Assembly: GCA_013297865.1 (NCBI GenBank)
Contig: JAAFIP010000007.1
Coordinates: forward strand, 62,001 to 126,000
Length of the DNA stretch: 64,000 nucleotides
From: Polaromonas sp.
Lineage (GTDB): Bacteria; Pseudomonadota; Gammaproteobacteria; Burkholderiales; Burkholderiaceae_C
Direction of reading: 5' to 3'
In this document: positions 17,907-24,037 of the stretch, piece after piece
Layout: each line of letters starts with the position of its first letter
Numbering within the stretch: the first letter of the stretch is position 1
Notes under the pieces: model-generated
Seen by the model: only the letters and a program-made list of their open reading frames with translations
Database searches by the model: none
Told to the model about the DNA's origin: nothing
Position numbers and translations under genes: made by a program

Positions 17907-19022
17907 TCAGCGCTCGTCATAACTGATCACTACCCGCTGCGACACGCAGTGGGACTGGCAGGTCAGCACAAAGCCCTTGTCAATCTCCCACTGCTCCAGG
18001 GTGAAGTTTTTGTCCATCTTCACCTTGCCCTCCAGCACCTTGGCGCGGCAGGTGCAGCACACGCCGCCTTTGCAGGCGTAGGGCAGGTCCAGCCCGCCAT
18101 CGAGCGCGGTGTCCAGCACATTGTCGTCGGCGTTCATGCCAAAGCTGTGGCCTTTGCCGTCCAGCACCACTTCCAGTGCAAATGCATAAGACTTTTGGCC
18201 GCCAGAGCCCTTAAATTCCGCGGGAGCAGCTATCTTTTTAGTAGTTTTGGCTGTTGCAGAAGGTGAGGCAAAACGCTCGGTGTGGATGCGCTCGCGCACG
18301 ATACCCGCCTGGGCCGCCGCACGCTCGCTGCTCTCTATCATCTCTTCAGGCCCGCAGATGAACACCTCGGTGATCTGCCCGGTGGGCACGGCGTGCTCCA
18401 GCAGTGCGCCCACCTTGGCCTCATCCAGGCGTCCCTGCAACAAGGCTACTTCCTGCGGCTGGCGCGACAGCACATGGATCAGCGACACGCGCGCCGCATA
18501 GCGGTCTTTGAGGTCCTGCAGCGCTTCGCTGAACATGATGGTGTTACTGCGTTGATTGCCATAGACCAGGGTAAAGCGCGCGCTGGGTTCGTTCTCCAGC
18601 GTGTGCGCCATGATCGACAGAATCGGCGTGATGCCCGAGCCCGCCGCAATCCCCAGGCGGTGGGCGGACGCGGTGGCCAACGCGGGCTTGGGCGTGAAGC
18701 GCCCATCGGGCGGCATGACATCCAGCTCGTCGCCCACCTGCAAGGCCGTGGTGGCCCAGCTGCTGAACACACCGCCTTCGACGCGCTTGATACCCACCGT
18801 GATCTCCTGCGCGCGTGCCAGCTGCGCGGGCGTGCTGCAGATCGAATAGCTACGCCGCACCGACTCGCCATCCACCATGGCACGCAGCGTGACAAACTGG
18901 CCCGGCGTGAACCCAAAGGTGTCGCGCAGATCTGGCGGGATAGCCAGTGTGATGGCCGCAGACTGCGCTGTCAGTGATTCAATGCGTTTGACAAACAGCG
19001 AATGGAAATGGGGTGTGGACAT
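17907..19022 (-). CDS. paaE: 1,2-phenylacetyl-CoA epoxidase reductase subunit PaaE
   Basis: 371 residues from MSTPHFHSLFVKRIE; the frame is open further upstream but the domain begins here. It has an FNR-like FAD domain (PGQFVTLRAMVDGESVRRSYS near residue 46), an NADPH domain (GSGITPILSI; YGNQRS), and a C-terminal plant-type [2Fe-2S] ferredoxin domain with ACKGGVCCTC and the distal LTCQ cysteine. It passes electrons from NADPH to the PaaA diiron centre. The interdomain linker KIAAPAEFKG is encoded by a dispersed element (18198-18245). It is the last gene of the operon, separated from paaD by a DUF3291 gene. Confidence 0.95.
   Translation of the reverse strand: MSTPHFHSLFVKRIESLTAQSAAITLAIPPDLRDTFGFTPGQFVTLRAMVDGESVRRSYSICSTPAQLARAQEITVGIKRVEGGVFSSWATTALQVGDELDVMPPDGRFTPKPALATASAHRLGIAAGSGITPILSIMAHTLENEPSARFTLVYGNQRSNTIMFSEALQDLKDRYAARVSLIHVLSRQPQEVALLQGRLDEAKVGALLEHAVPTGQITEVFICGPEEMIESSERAAAQAGIVRERIHTERFASPSATAKTTKKIAAPAEFKGSGGQKSYAFALEVVLDGKGHSFGMNADDNVLDTALDGGLDLPYACKGGVCCTCRAKVLEGKVKMDKNFTLEQWEIDKGFVLTCQSHCVSQRVVISYDER
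18198..18245. repeat. Dispersed 49-bp element, copy 4, in the paaE interdomain linker
   Basis: GCGGGAGCAGCTAT core with a GGCCGCCAGAGCCC flank and a TTTTTAGTAG end; the AATAGAATAT block has drifted to TTAAATTCC. It is translated as KKIAAPAEFKGSGG between the FNR and ferredoxin domains. Confidence 0.75.
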
Positions 19023-19035
19023 AAATAAGAAATGT

Positions 19036-19530
19036 TCAGCGCTCGACGGGCAGGCCGTTGGCAGTAAATCGTTGTTTGAAAGTAAACACCTCGGGGCAGG
19101 GGCCTTTGCTGCCCAGCAAACGCAGCTTGGCTTTGGCTTCATCGGGCGTGGGGATGTGTCCGGCAGGCACCCACCACAGGCCGACACCGGGCGTGCCGTC
19201 ACCCAATTCCTTGAGGGTGCGCACGCGGTCTTTCCATTCTTCAAACCATTTCATGCGCGCTGCAAACACTTTGGCGTGATCGGTTCGGTAAGTGAAGCTG
19301 TGCAAGGCCTCAACGCTGTCCCACAGGCTCATGTTGAAGAGCACCCGGGTATCCTGAAACTCGCGATCGCTTTGCACGCGCGTGTCGGACACGTAGCGCC
19401 AGACAAAGCCCGGGCTGCGCTCAGCCAGCGCATTGATTTCGTCGAGCTGCGCCACAAAATCTGCCAGCAAAGGATCGTCCTGTGCAGCGCGCATGTAGGC
19501 CAGGTTGACTTGGGCAAGGTGATAGACCAT
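19036..19530 (-). CDS. DUF3291 family protein inserted in paa operon
   Basis: 164 residues from MVYHLAQVNLAYM; an upstream TTG at 19551 is the alternative start. The family is an uncharacterised dimeric alpha/beta-barrel-type domain (related in fold to antibiotic-biosynthesis monooxygenase-like proteins); SPGFVWRYV, VLFNMSLWDSVEALHSFTY and WWVPAGHIPTPDEAKAKL are its conserved-looking blocks. It lies 13 bp upstream of paaE and 17 bp downstream of paaD on the same strand, so it must be co-transcribed. A role in phenylacetate catabolism, perhaps handling reactive epoxide/oxepin intermediates, is only a guess from context. Confidence 0.8.
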   Translation of the reverse strand: MVYHLAQVNLAYMRAAQDDPLLADFVAQLDEINALAERSPGFVWRYVSDTRVQSDREFQDTRVLFNMSLWDSVEALHSFTYRTDHAKVFAARMKWFEEWKDRVRTLKELGDGTPGVGLWWVPAGHIPTPDEAKAKLRLLGSKGPCPEVFTFKQRFTANGLPVER

Positions 19531-19547
19531 AGGATGGCTTTCGACAA

Positions 19548-20090
19548 TCAATACGGTTTGAAATAATCAAATGGCTCCATGCAGTCCAGGCATTTGTACA
19601 GGGCCTTGCAGGCGGTGGAGGCGAAGTGGGAGGTTTCGGTGGTGTTGTGGCTGCTGCAGCGCGGGCAGGGCACGCTTTCGAAGCTTAATCGGCCCCCAGC
19701 CCTTTGAATAATCGCGGGGGAAGCTATTGAATATGTAGCATTCAAATTGCCATCGGAATCGGAGGCGCTGCATTGCGGCGGCGCGATGCCGTAGCTGCGC
19801 AGCTTGGCTTTGGCTTCATTCGTCATCCAGTCGGTCGTCCAGGCAGGGGCCAGCTGGGTGATGATGCGGGCCTGCAAGCCGGCGCGCGCGATGGCGGCTT
19901 TCACATCGTCTTCAATCTGGCCCATCGCAGGGCAGCCGCTGTAGGTGGGCGTGATCACCACGTCGATCTGTCCGTCCGCAGCCTCGCGCACATCGCGCAA
20001 AATGCCCAGCTCGCGGATGCTGACCACTGGAATCTCCGGGTCGGGCACCTGCTCCAGCAGCTGCCACAGCGCAGAGATGGTATCTACCAC
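19548..20090 (-). CDS. paaD: PaaD, phenylacetate epoxidase maturation factor (MIP18-like + zinc ribbon)
   Basis: 180 residues. The GTG start at 20090 overlaps the paaC stop (GTGGTAG) and has GGAGG 5 bp upstream. The N-terminal MIP18/DUF59 domain (about 1-110: VPDPEIPVVSIRELGI, TPTYSGCPAMGQIEDDV) is followed by a C-terminal four-Cys ribbon (CPRC...CKALYKCLDC). PaaD is thought to help Fe-S assembly for the complex. The linker between domains (YSIASPAII) is encoded by a dispersed element copy, making this PaaD slightly longer than usual. Confidence 0.93.
   Translation of the reverse strand: MVDTISALWQLLEQVPDPEIPVVSIRELGILRDVREAADGQIDVVITPTYSGCPAMGQIEDDVKAAIARAGLQARIITQLAPAWTTDWMTNEAKAKLRSYGIAPPQCSASDSDGNLNATYSIASPAIIQRAGGRLSFESVPCPRCSSHNTTETSHFASTACKALYKCLDCMEPFDYFKPY
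19691..19739. repeat. Dispersed 49-bp element, copy 5, in the paaD interdomain linker
   Basis: GGCCCCCAGCCC, then a drifted TTTGAATAATCGCGGGGGAA and GCTATTGAATATGTAGC. Length and inverted-repeat end are kept. It is translated as YSIASPAII in PaaD. Confidence 0.75.
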
Positions 20091-20866
20091 GTCGCCTCCG
20101 GGTGGGCACGCGCCAGGCTCTGCATTTCGGCCAGCAGGTAGCTCAGGTGCTCGGAATGCACACCGTGTTTGCCGCGGGTCAGATGCCCCTGGTCGCTGGG
20201 CATCTGCAATGTGGCCTGCGTGACCACGGCGCTGACAGCGCTGAGCCAGGGGCCATGCAGCGCGGCCATGTCGATGGTGTCTTTCTCCAGCGCGCTGCCG
20301 GCAAACCATTCCTGGGTGAACGGCATCAGGTAATCCAGCGAGGCCTGCATGCGCGCGTGCGACTCTGCCGTGCCGTCGCCCAGGCGCAGCATCCAGGAGC
20401 TGGCGTGGCGCAGGTGGTAGCGCACTTCCTTGCTGCTTTTGGCGGCGATGGCGGCCAGTTGCGCATCGCTTGCGCTTTGCAGCTTCGCCCATACCAGCTC
20501 CATCAGAGTGGCATAAAGAAAATTACGCGCAATCGTGACCGCGTAGTTGCGCTCGGTCTGCACCGAGGGCGCAAACGCCGTGCGGTGCGGCAGCTCGAGC
20601 ATGGTGTAGTTGAGGAACTGCTCGGGATTGCGGAAGTAGGCTAGTTTGTCTTCGGTGGTGCCTCCTATCAAGCTAGCAACATGCTGGTAGAGCATGCGCG
20701 CCTGGCCAATATGGTCCAGGCCGATGTTGGCCATGGCAATGTCTTCTTCCAGCACCGGGCCGTGGCTGCACCACTCGGCAATGCGCTGGCCGTGGATGAG
20801 GGCGTTATCGGCCAGATGCAGCAGGTAGTTGACCGCTGTTGGCTGCGTGGTGCTGTCCTGCATCAC
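20084..20866 (-). CDS. paaC: 1,2-phenylacetyl-CoA epoxidase structural subunit PaaC
   Basis: 260 residues, the family length. PaaC is the ferritin-like, non-catalytic partner of PaaA in the epoxidase. Recognisable blocks are LADNALIHGQRIAEWC, EEDIAMANIGLDHIGQARML, VRYHLRHASSWMLRLGDGT and the C-terminal HTEHL-like HSEHLSYLLAEMQ. Its ATG overlaps the paaB stop by 4 bp and its stop overlaps the paaD GTG, as expected for stoichiometric subunits. Confidence 0.96.
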   Translation of the reverse strand: MMQDSTTQPTAVNYLLHLADNALIHGQRIAEWCSHGPVLEEDIAMANIGLDHIGQARMLYQHVASLIGGTTEDKLAYFRNPEQFLNYTMLELPHRTAFAPSVQTERNYAVTIARNFLYATLMELVWAKLQSASDAQLAAIAAKSSKEVRYHLRHASSWMLRLGDGTAESHARMQASLDYLMPFTQEWFAGSALEKDTIDMAALHGPWLSAVSAVVTQATLQMPSDQGHLTRGKHGVHSEHLSYLLAEMQSLARAHPEATW

Positions 20867-21150
20867 ATATGCCCCACAGCGTCGGGAATGTCGTAGAACG
20901 TCGGGTGGCGGTAAATCTTGTCACTGGCCGGCTCAAACAGCTCGTCCTTGTCCTCGGGCTGGCTGGCCGTAATGTCCTTGCTGGCCACCACCCAAATGCT
21001 CACCCCTTCCATGCGCCGCGTATACACATCCCGCGCCATCTCCAGCGCCTGCCGCGCATCCGCCGCATGCAAGCTACCGCAATGCTTGTGCTCCAGGCCC
21101 TGCTTGCTGCGGATGAAAACTTCAAATAAAGGGAGTTCTTGTGTTGTCAT
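20863..21150 (-). CDS. paaB: 1,2-phenylacetyl-CoA epoxidase subunit PaaB
   Basis: 95 residues from MTTQELPLFEVFIRSKQG. The small subunit bridges PaaAC heterodimers. HCGSLHAADARQALEMARDVYTRR and GVSIWVV are typical family blocks. No clear ribosome site precedes it, and it follows a 258-bp gap containing a long inverted repeat, so its expression may depend on RNA structure or processing. Confidence 0.95.
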   Translation of the reverse strand: MTTQELPLFEVFIRSKQGLEHKHCGSLHAADARQALEMARDVYTRRMEGVSIWVVASKDITASQPEDKDELFEPASDKIYRHPTFYDIPDAVGHM

Positions 21151-21193
21151 GGTGAATGGGGTGTGTTGGAGGGGCAAGGGAGGGGGAGAGTTA

Positions 21194-21381
21194 CCGGACG
21201 CGAAGGACGCTAAGGTTGCGCGAAGGACGCGAAAGGAATACAAAAAAAGTGAATAAAAATATCAGCATGCGTTTGAAGTTAGTGACGAATCAACCACATT
21301 AAAAAACAAATAAATAAAATTTGGTATTCATTTTTTCTTCTTTCGCGTCCTTCGCGCAACCTTAGCGTCCTTCGCGTCCGG
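21194..21381. repeat. Long inverted-repeat element with 42-bp perfect arms inside the paa operon
   Basis: Left arm from 21194 (CCGGACGCGAAGGACGCTAA onward) and right arm ending at 21381 (CTTAGCGTCCTTCGCGTCCG end) are perfect inverted copies over 42 bp, with weaker pairing beyond, around an AT-rich centre of about 80 bp. It sits between paaA and paaB. It has no coding capacity and no obvious target-site duplication. Same family as 14038-14193; the arms themselves contain direct repeats of GCGAAGGACGC. Confidence 0.9.
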
Positions 21382-21408
21382 AAGTTCGGTATTAAAAACC
21401 TCAAACCA

Positions 21409-22449
21409 TCAAGCCGCCTGCCGAAGCGAACGAGCCTTCTGCTTGGCCGCATAAGCCAGTGCCGCCTCGCGCACCCATGCACCGTTCTCGTGGGCGGCTA
21501 CTCGGGTGGCTACGCGCTCCTGGTTGCAGGGGCCGTTGCCGTTGACGGTGGCCCAGAATTCGTTCCAGTCAATCGCGCCATAGTCGTGGCAGCCTTTGGC
21601 TTCGTTCCATTTGAGGTCAGGGTCGGGCAAAGTGACGCCGAGGATGGCGGCTTGCGGCACGGTGGCGTCGACAAACTTCTGCCGCAAGTCGTCGTTGCTG
21701 ATGCGCTTGATGCCCCAGCGCATGCCTTGGGCGCTGTTGGGGCTGTCGGCGTCGGGCGGGCCAAACATGGCCAGCACCGGCCACCACCAGCGGTTGACTG
21801 CGTCCTGCACCATGGCGCGCTGCTCGGGTGTACCACCCATCATCGTCATCAGGCTTTCAAAGCCCTGGCGTTGGTGGAAGCTTTCTTCCTTACAGATGCG
21901 GATCATGGCGCGCGCATAGGGCCCGTAGGTGCAGCGGCAGATCGGCACCTGGTTCATGATGGCTGCGCCGTCCACCAGCCAGCCGATCACACCGGTGTCG
22001 GCCCAGGTCAGCGTCGGGTAGTTGAAGATGGAGCTGTATTTGGCCTTGCCGGTGTGCAGGGCGTCCAGCATCTGGTCGCGCGAGGTGCCCAGGGTTTCGG
22101 CGGCGCTGTACAGGTACAGGCCGTGGCCGCCTTCGTCCTGCACTTTGGCCAGCAAAATGGCCTTACGCTTGAGCGAGGGCGCGCGCGAGATCCAGTTGCC
22201 TTCGGGCTGCATGCCAATGATCTCGCTGTGCGCGTGCTGGCTGATCTGGCGCACCAGGGTCTTGCGGTAGGCGCTGGGCATCCAGTCTTGCGGTTCGATC
22301 TTGCCGTCGGCGTCGATCTTGGCGTCAAAGCGCTCTTGGTGGGCGGTCTCGGCGGCGCTGGCAGGCGCAGGCACGGCCTTGAGCGTCGCGCCGCCATGGC
22401 CTGCGGGCGCGGCAGTCGTGTCAGGAATATCGAGGGCTTGGGTGTACAT
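21409..22449 (-). CDS. paaA: 1,2-phenylacetyl-CoA epoxidase catalytic subunit PaaA
   Basis: 346 residues. Diiron monooxygenase subunit that epoxidises the ring of phenylacetyl-CoA. Visible metal-binding helices carry [13 protein letters not shown] near residue 103 and [13 protein letters not shown] near 190, with the substrate region [18 protein letters not shown] lies about 7 bp before the ATG. It is the first gene of the operon, behind a TATAAT box and a 32-bp operator palindrome. The rest of the pathway (paaG, Z, J, K) is not in the window. Confidence 0.97.
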   Translation of the reverse strand: MYTQALDIPDTTAAPAGHGGATLKAVPAPASAAETAHQERFDAKIDADGKIEPQDWMPSAYRKTLVRQISQHAHSEIIGMQPEGNWISRAPSLKRKAILLAKVQDEGGHGLYLYSAAETLGTSRDQMLDALHTGKAKYSSIFNYPTLTWADTGVIGWLVDGAAIMNQVPICRCTYGPYARAMIRICKEESFHQRQGFESLMTMMGGTPEQRAMVQDAVNRWWWPVLAMFGPPDADSPNSAQGMRWGIKRISNDDLRQKFVDATVPQAAILGVTLPDPDLKWNEAKGCHDYGAIDWNEFWATVNGNGPCNQERVATRVAAHENGAWVREAALAYAAKQKARSLRQAA

Positions 22450-22500
22450 CAGCGGTCTCCTGGGCTGGGCGGCACGATAGCCGACCAGCTGCTGATGGCC

Positions 22501-22506
22501 ATTATA
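22501..22506 (-). promoter_or_regulatory. -10 box of the paa operon promoter
   Basis: ATTATA on the plus strand reads TATAAT on the minus strand, 52 bp before the paaA ATG and directly adjacent to the operator palindrome. No good -35 hexamer is seen; the -35 region is occupied by the palindrome. Confidence 0.6.
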
Positions 22507-22538
22507 GCAATTAACCGACCGATCGGTCGGTTAATTGC
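22507..22538. promoter_or_regulatory. 32-bp perfect palindromic operator, PaaR/TetR type
   Basis: Centre CCGACCGATCGGTCGG extended on both sides by GCAATTAA/TTAATTGC gives 32 bp of perfect symmetry. ACCGACCG-NN-CGGTCGGT-like sites are typical of TetR-family phenylacetate repressors (PaaR) in betaproteobacteria. It fills the -35 region of the paa promoter and ends 3 bp from the neighbouring gene's stop. No TetR gene is present in the window. Confidence 0.8.
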
Positions 22539-22541
22539 AAC

Positions 22542-23588
22542 TCAGGCTTGCAGAGACTTGAAACTGTGGGTGTCGAAGACCGACTGGCCGGAGTGGCCTG
22601 AGTGGAGATGCGAGTGCAGGTGCGACGGAGGCACCGACAGTGGGCCCAGATCGCTGGAGGGCTGCGCACTGTCTTCGCCCGGCAGGTCGCCGTAGCCGGT
22701 GTGGATGCGCCGGTCGCCCCGCTTGATGGCGCGTGGGTCCAGCGTGACGGTGCCGGTGTAGTACAGCGCCGACAGGCAGGCGCTCAGGCGCTTGAGCGGC
22801 AGGCGGGTCTGGCGGGCCAGGGTGGCCATGGTGCAGGGCTGGTGGCTCAGGTGGGCGATCAGGCTCAGGTGGTCATTGTGCAGCCAGCTTTGCGGCAGCA
22901 CCGACAGGCGGCGCAGGTGGATGGGCACGGTCTGAAACGCCTCGGGCAGCCGGTTGGTGGAGGTGCGGCTGGCGTAAACCCACATCAGCCGCTCCAGCGA
23001 CAGCACCTCAAACCCTGGTGGATAGTGCCTGGCCTCGTCAGGCCGGTGCCGCCAGGAGGCCAGGCCCAGCTCCAGCGGCGGCGCGTCGGGCGACAGCGCT
23101 ACCTGCCAGCGTGCCAGGTCCACCATGGCGACCATGCGGCCTTCAAAATGCAGGTGGTAAGCGCCCTCCACCACGTCGCTTTGCCGCGCGGCGATCTGCT
23201 CGCCCAGGGCGTAGTGGGCGCACAGCGAGCGCAGGGCCTTGGCAAACTGGTTAAGCGCCTGGGCGCAGGCATAGCTGTCGTGCAGCGCAATGCTGAGTAC
23301 CGCGTCAATGGCGGGCGGCAGCGGCTGGGTGAAGGCGACGGGGCGGCTGGTCTGCTGCGGGTAAATGGTCAGCGGGGATTGGGGCGTGTCGGGGTTGTCT
23401 ACGCGCAGGCCGCGGTTGTCCACCAGGCTGACCTGGGGGCTGTAGAGCAGCCAGATGTCTGCGTCCTCAAAGGGCACAATTTCCCAGCGGCTGGAGGATG
23501 TCGCGGCCCGGCTGACCTGTTCGACGGCTTGGTGTACCTGGTCGGCATCAAAGCCCAGCAAACCCAAGCGTAGTAGTGGTAACTCCAT
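22542..23588 (-). CDS. Conserved-looking hypothetical protein with C-terminal winged-helix-like region
   Basis: 348 residues, no family recognised. The N-terminal half (about 1-200) has alternating strands and no signal peptide or membrane segment. Around residues 225-305, LRRLSVLPQSWLHNDHLSLIAHL and ATLARQTRLPLKRLSACLSALYYTGTVTL resemble a winged-helix or helix-turn-helix fold (pieces quoted within larger motifs). The C-terminus is His/Ser-rich (HLHSHLHSGHSG) and could bind metal. It is read on the same strand as paa but upstream of the operator, so read-through into paaA would have to pass the repressor site. Confidence 0.65.
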   Translation of the reverse strand: MELPLLRLGLLGFDADQVHQAVEQVSRAATSSSRWEIVPFEDADIWLLYSPQVSLVDNRGLRVDNPDTPQSPLTIYPQQTSRPVAFTQPLPPAIDAVLSIALHDSYACAQALNQFAKALRSLCAHYALGEQIAARQSDVVEGAYHLHFEGRMVAMVDLARWQVALSPDAPPLELGLASWRHRPDEARHYPPGFEVLSLERLMWVYASRTSTNRLPEAFQTVPIHLRRLSVLPQSWLHNDHLSLIAHLSHQPCTMATLARQTRLPLKRLSACLSALYYTGTVTLDPRAIKRGDRRIHTGYGDLPGEDSAQPSSDLGPLSVPPSHLHSHLHSGHSGQSVFDTHSFKSLQA

Positions 23589-24037
23589 ATTTCCTCAATG
23601 TACTTATATTTCTGTCCATTGGGTGAATTATTAAGTATCCATTTGCTTTTGACCATACGCCATTTGGGTGAGGAAGCTATTTCCAAGGTAAAACACACTG
23701 TCGCAAGCCACTAACGTACGTATACAAAGTGAATGCAGAGAAAAACACGAAATGTTATGACTATGATTTTCATAGCTGCTCCCGCGATGTTTTATTGGTC
23801 TGGGGACTGAAAAGGCTATCGGATTCAGCTGGAAAACACCCAGAAAATACTAAAACAGCCTCCACTCAGATCCGCGTGCGGGACTGGGGCAGACAGGTCG
23901 ATTTATCGGTTTGCAGCATCTGTTTTCTGTAAAAACAACAGGCTTTAATCGTCCTCTTTATAACTTTACGCTTACTCCAGGCGTGCAGACTCCAGTTTTA
24001 AACCTGGCAATCCGATGGTTGCCATGAAGGATATTGA
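23589..24037. other. 449-bp AT-rich gap before the RCC1-like gene
   Basis: It contains one dispersed element copy (23759-23809) and otherwise no gene I can support. The composition is clearly less GC-rich than the flanks. A promoter for the downstream lipoprotein presumably lies in its right half (for example the TATAACTTTACG stretch near 23960), but no convincing -35/-10 pair stands out. Confidence 0.5.
23759..23809. repeat. Dispersed 49-bp element, copy 6 (intergenic)
   Basis: GACTATGATTTTCATAGC followed by TGCTCCCGCGATGTTTTATT and GGTCTGGGGACT. Close to consensus in the core. Confidence 0.8.

Noticed and set aside
21490-22695. 401-codon plus-strand open frame across paaA
   Set aside because: Antisense to paaA and running through the operator palindrome; low-complexity Gly/Val/Ala sequence.
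22542-23588. The gene next to the paa operator as the PaaR repressor
   Set aside because: It lacks the N-terminal TetR helix-turn-helix and is far longer than TetR regulators.
23645-23695. A further dispersed element copy near GAGGAAGCTATTTCC
   Set aside because: Similarity is limited to about ten bases and lacks the hairpin end.
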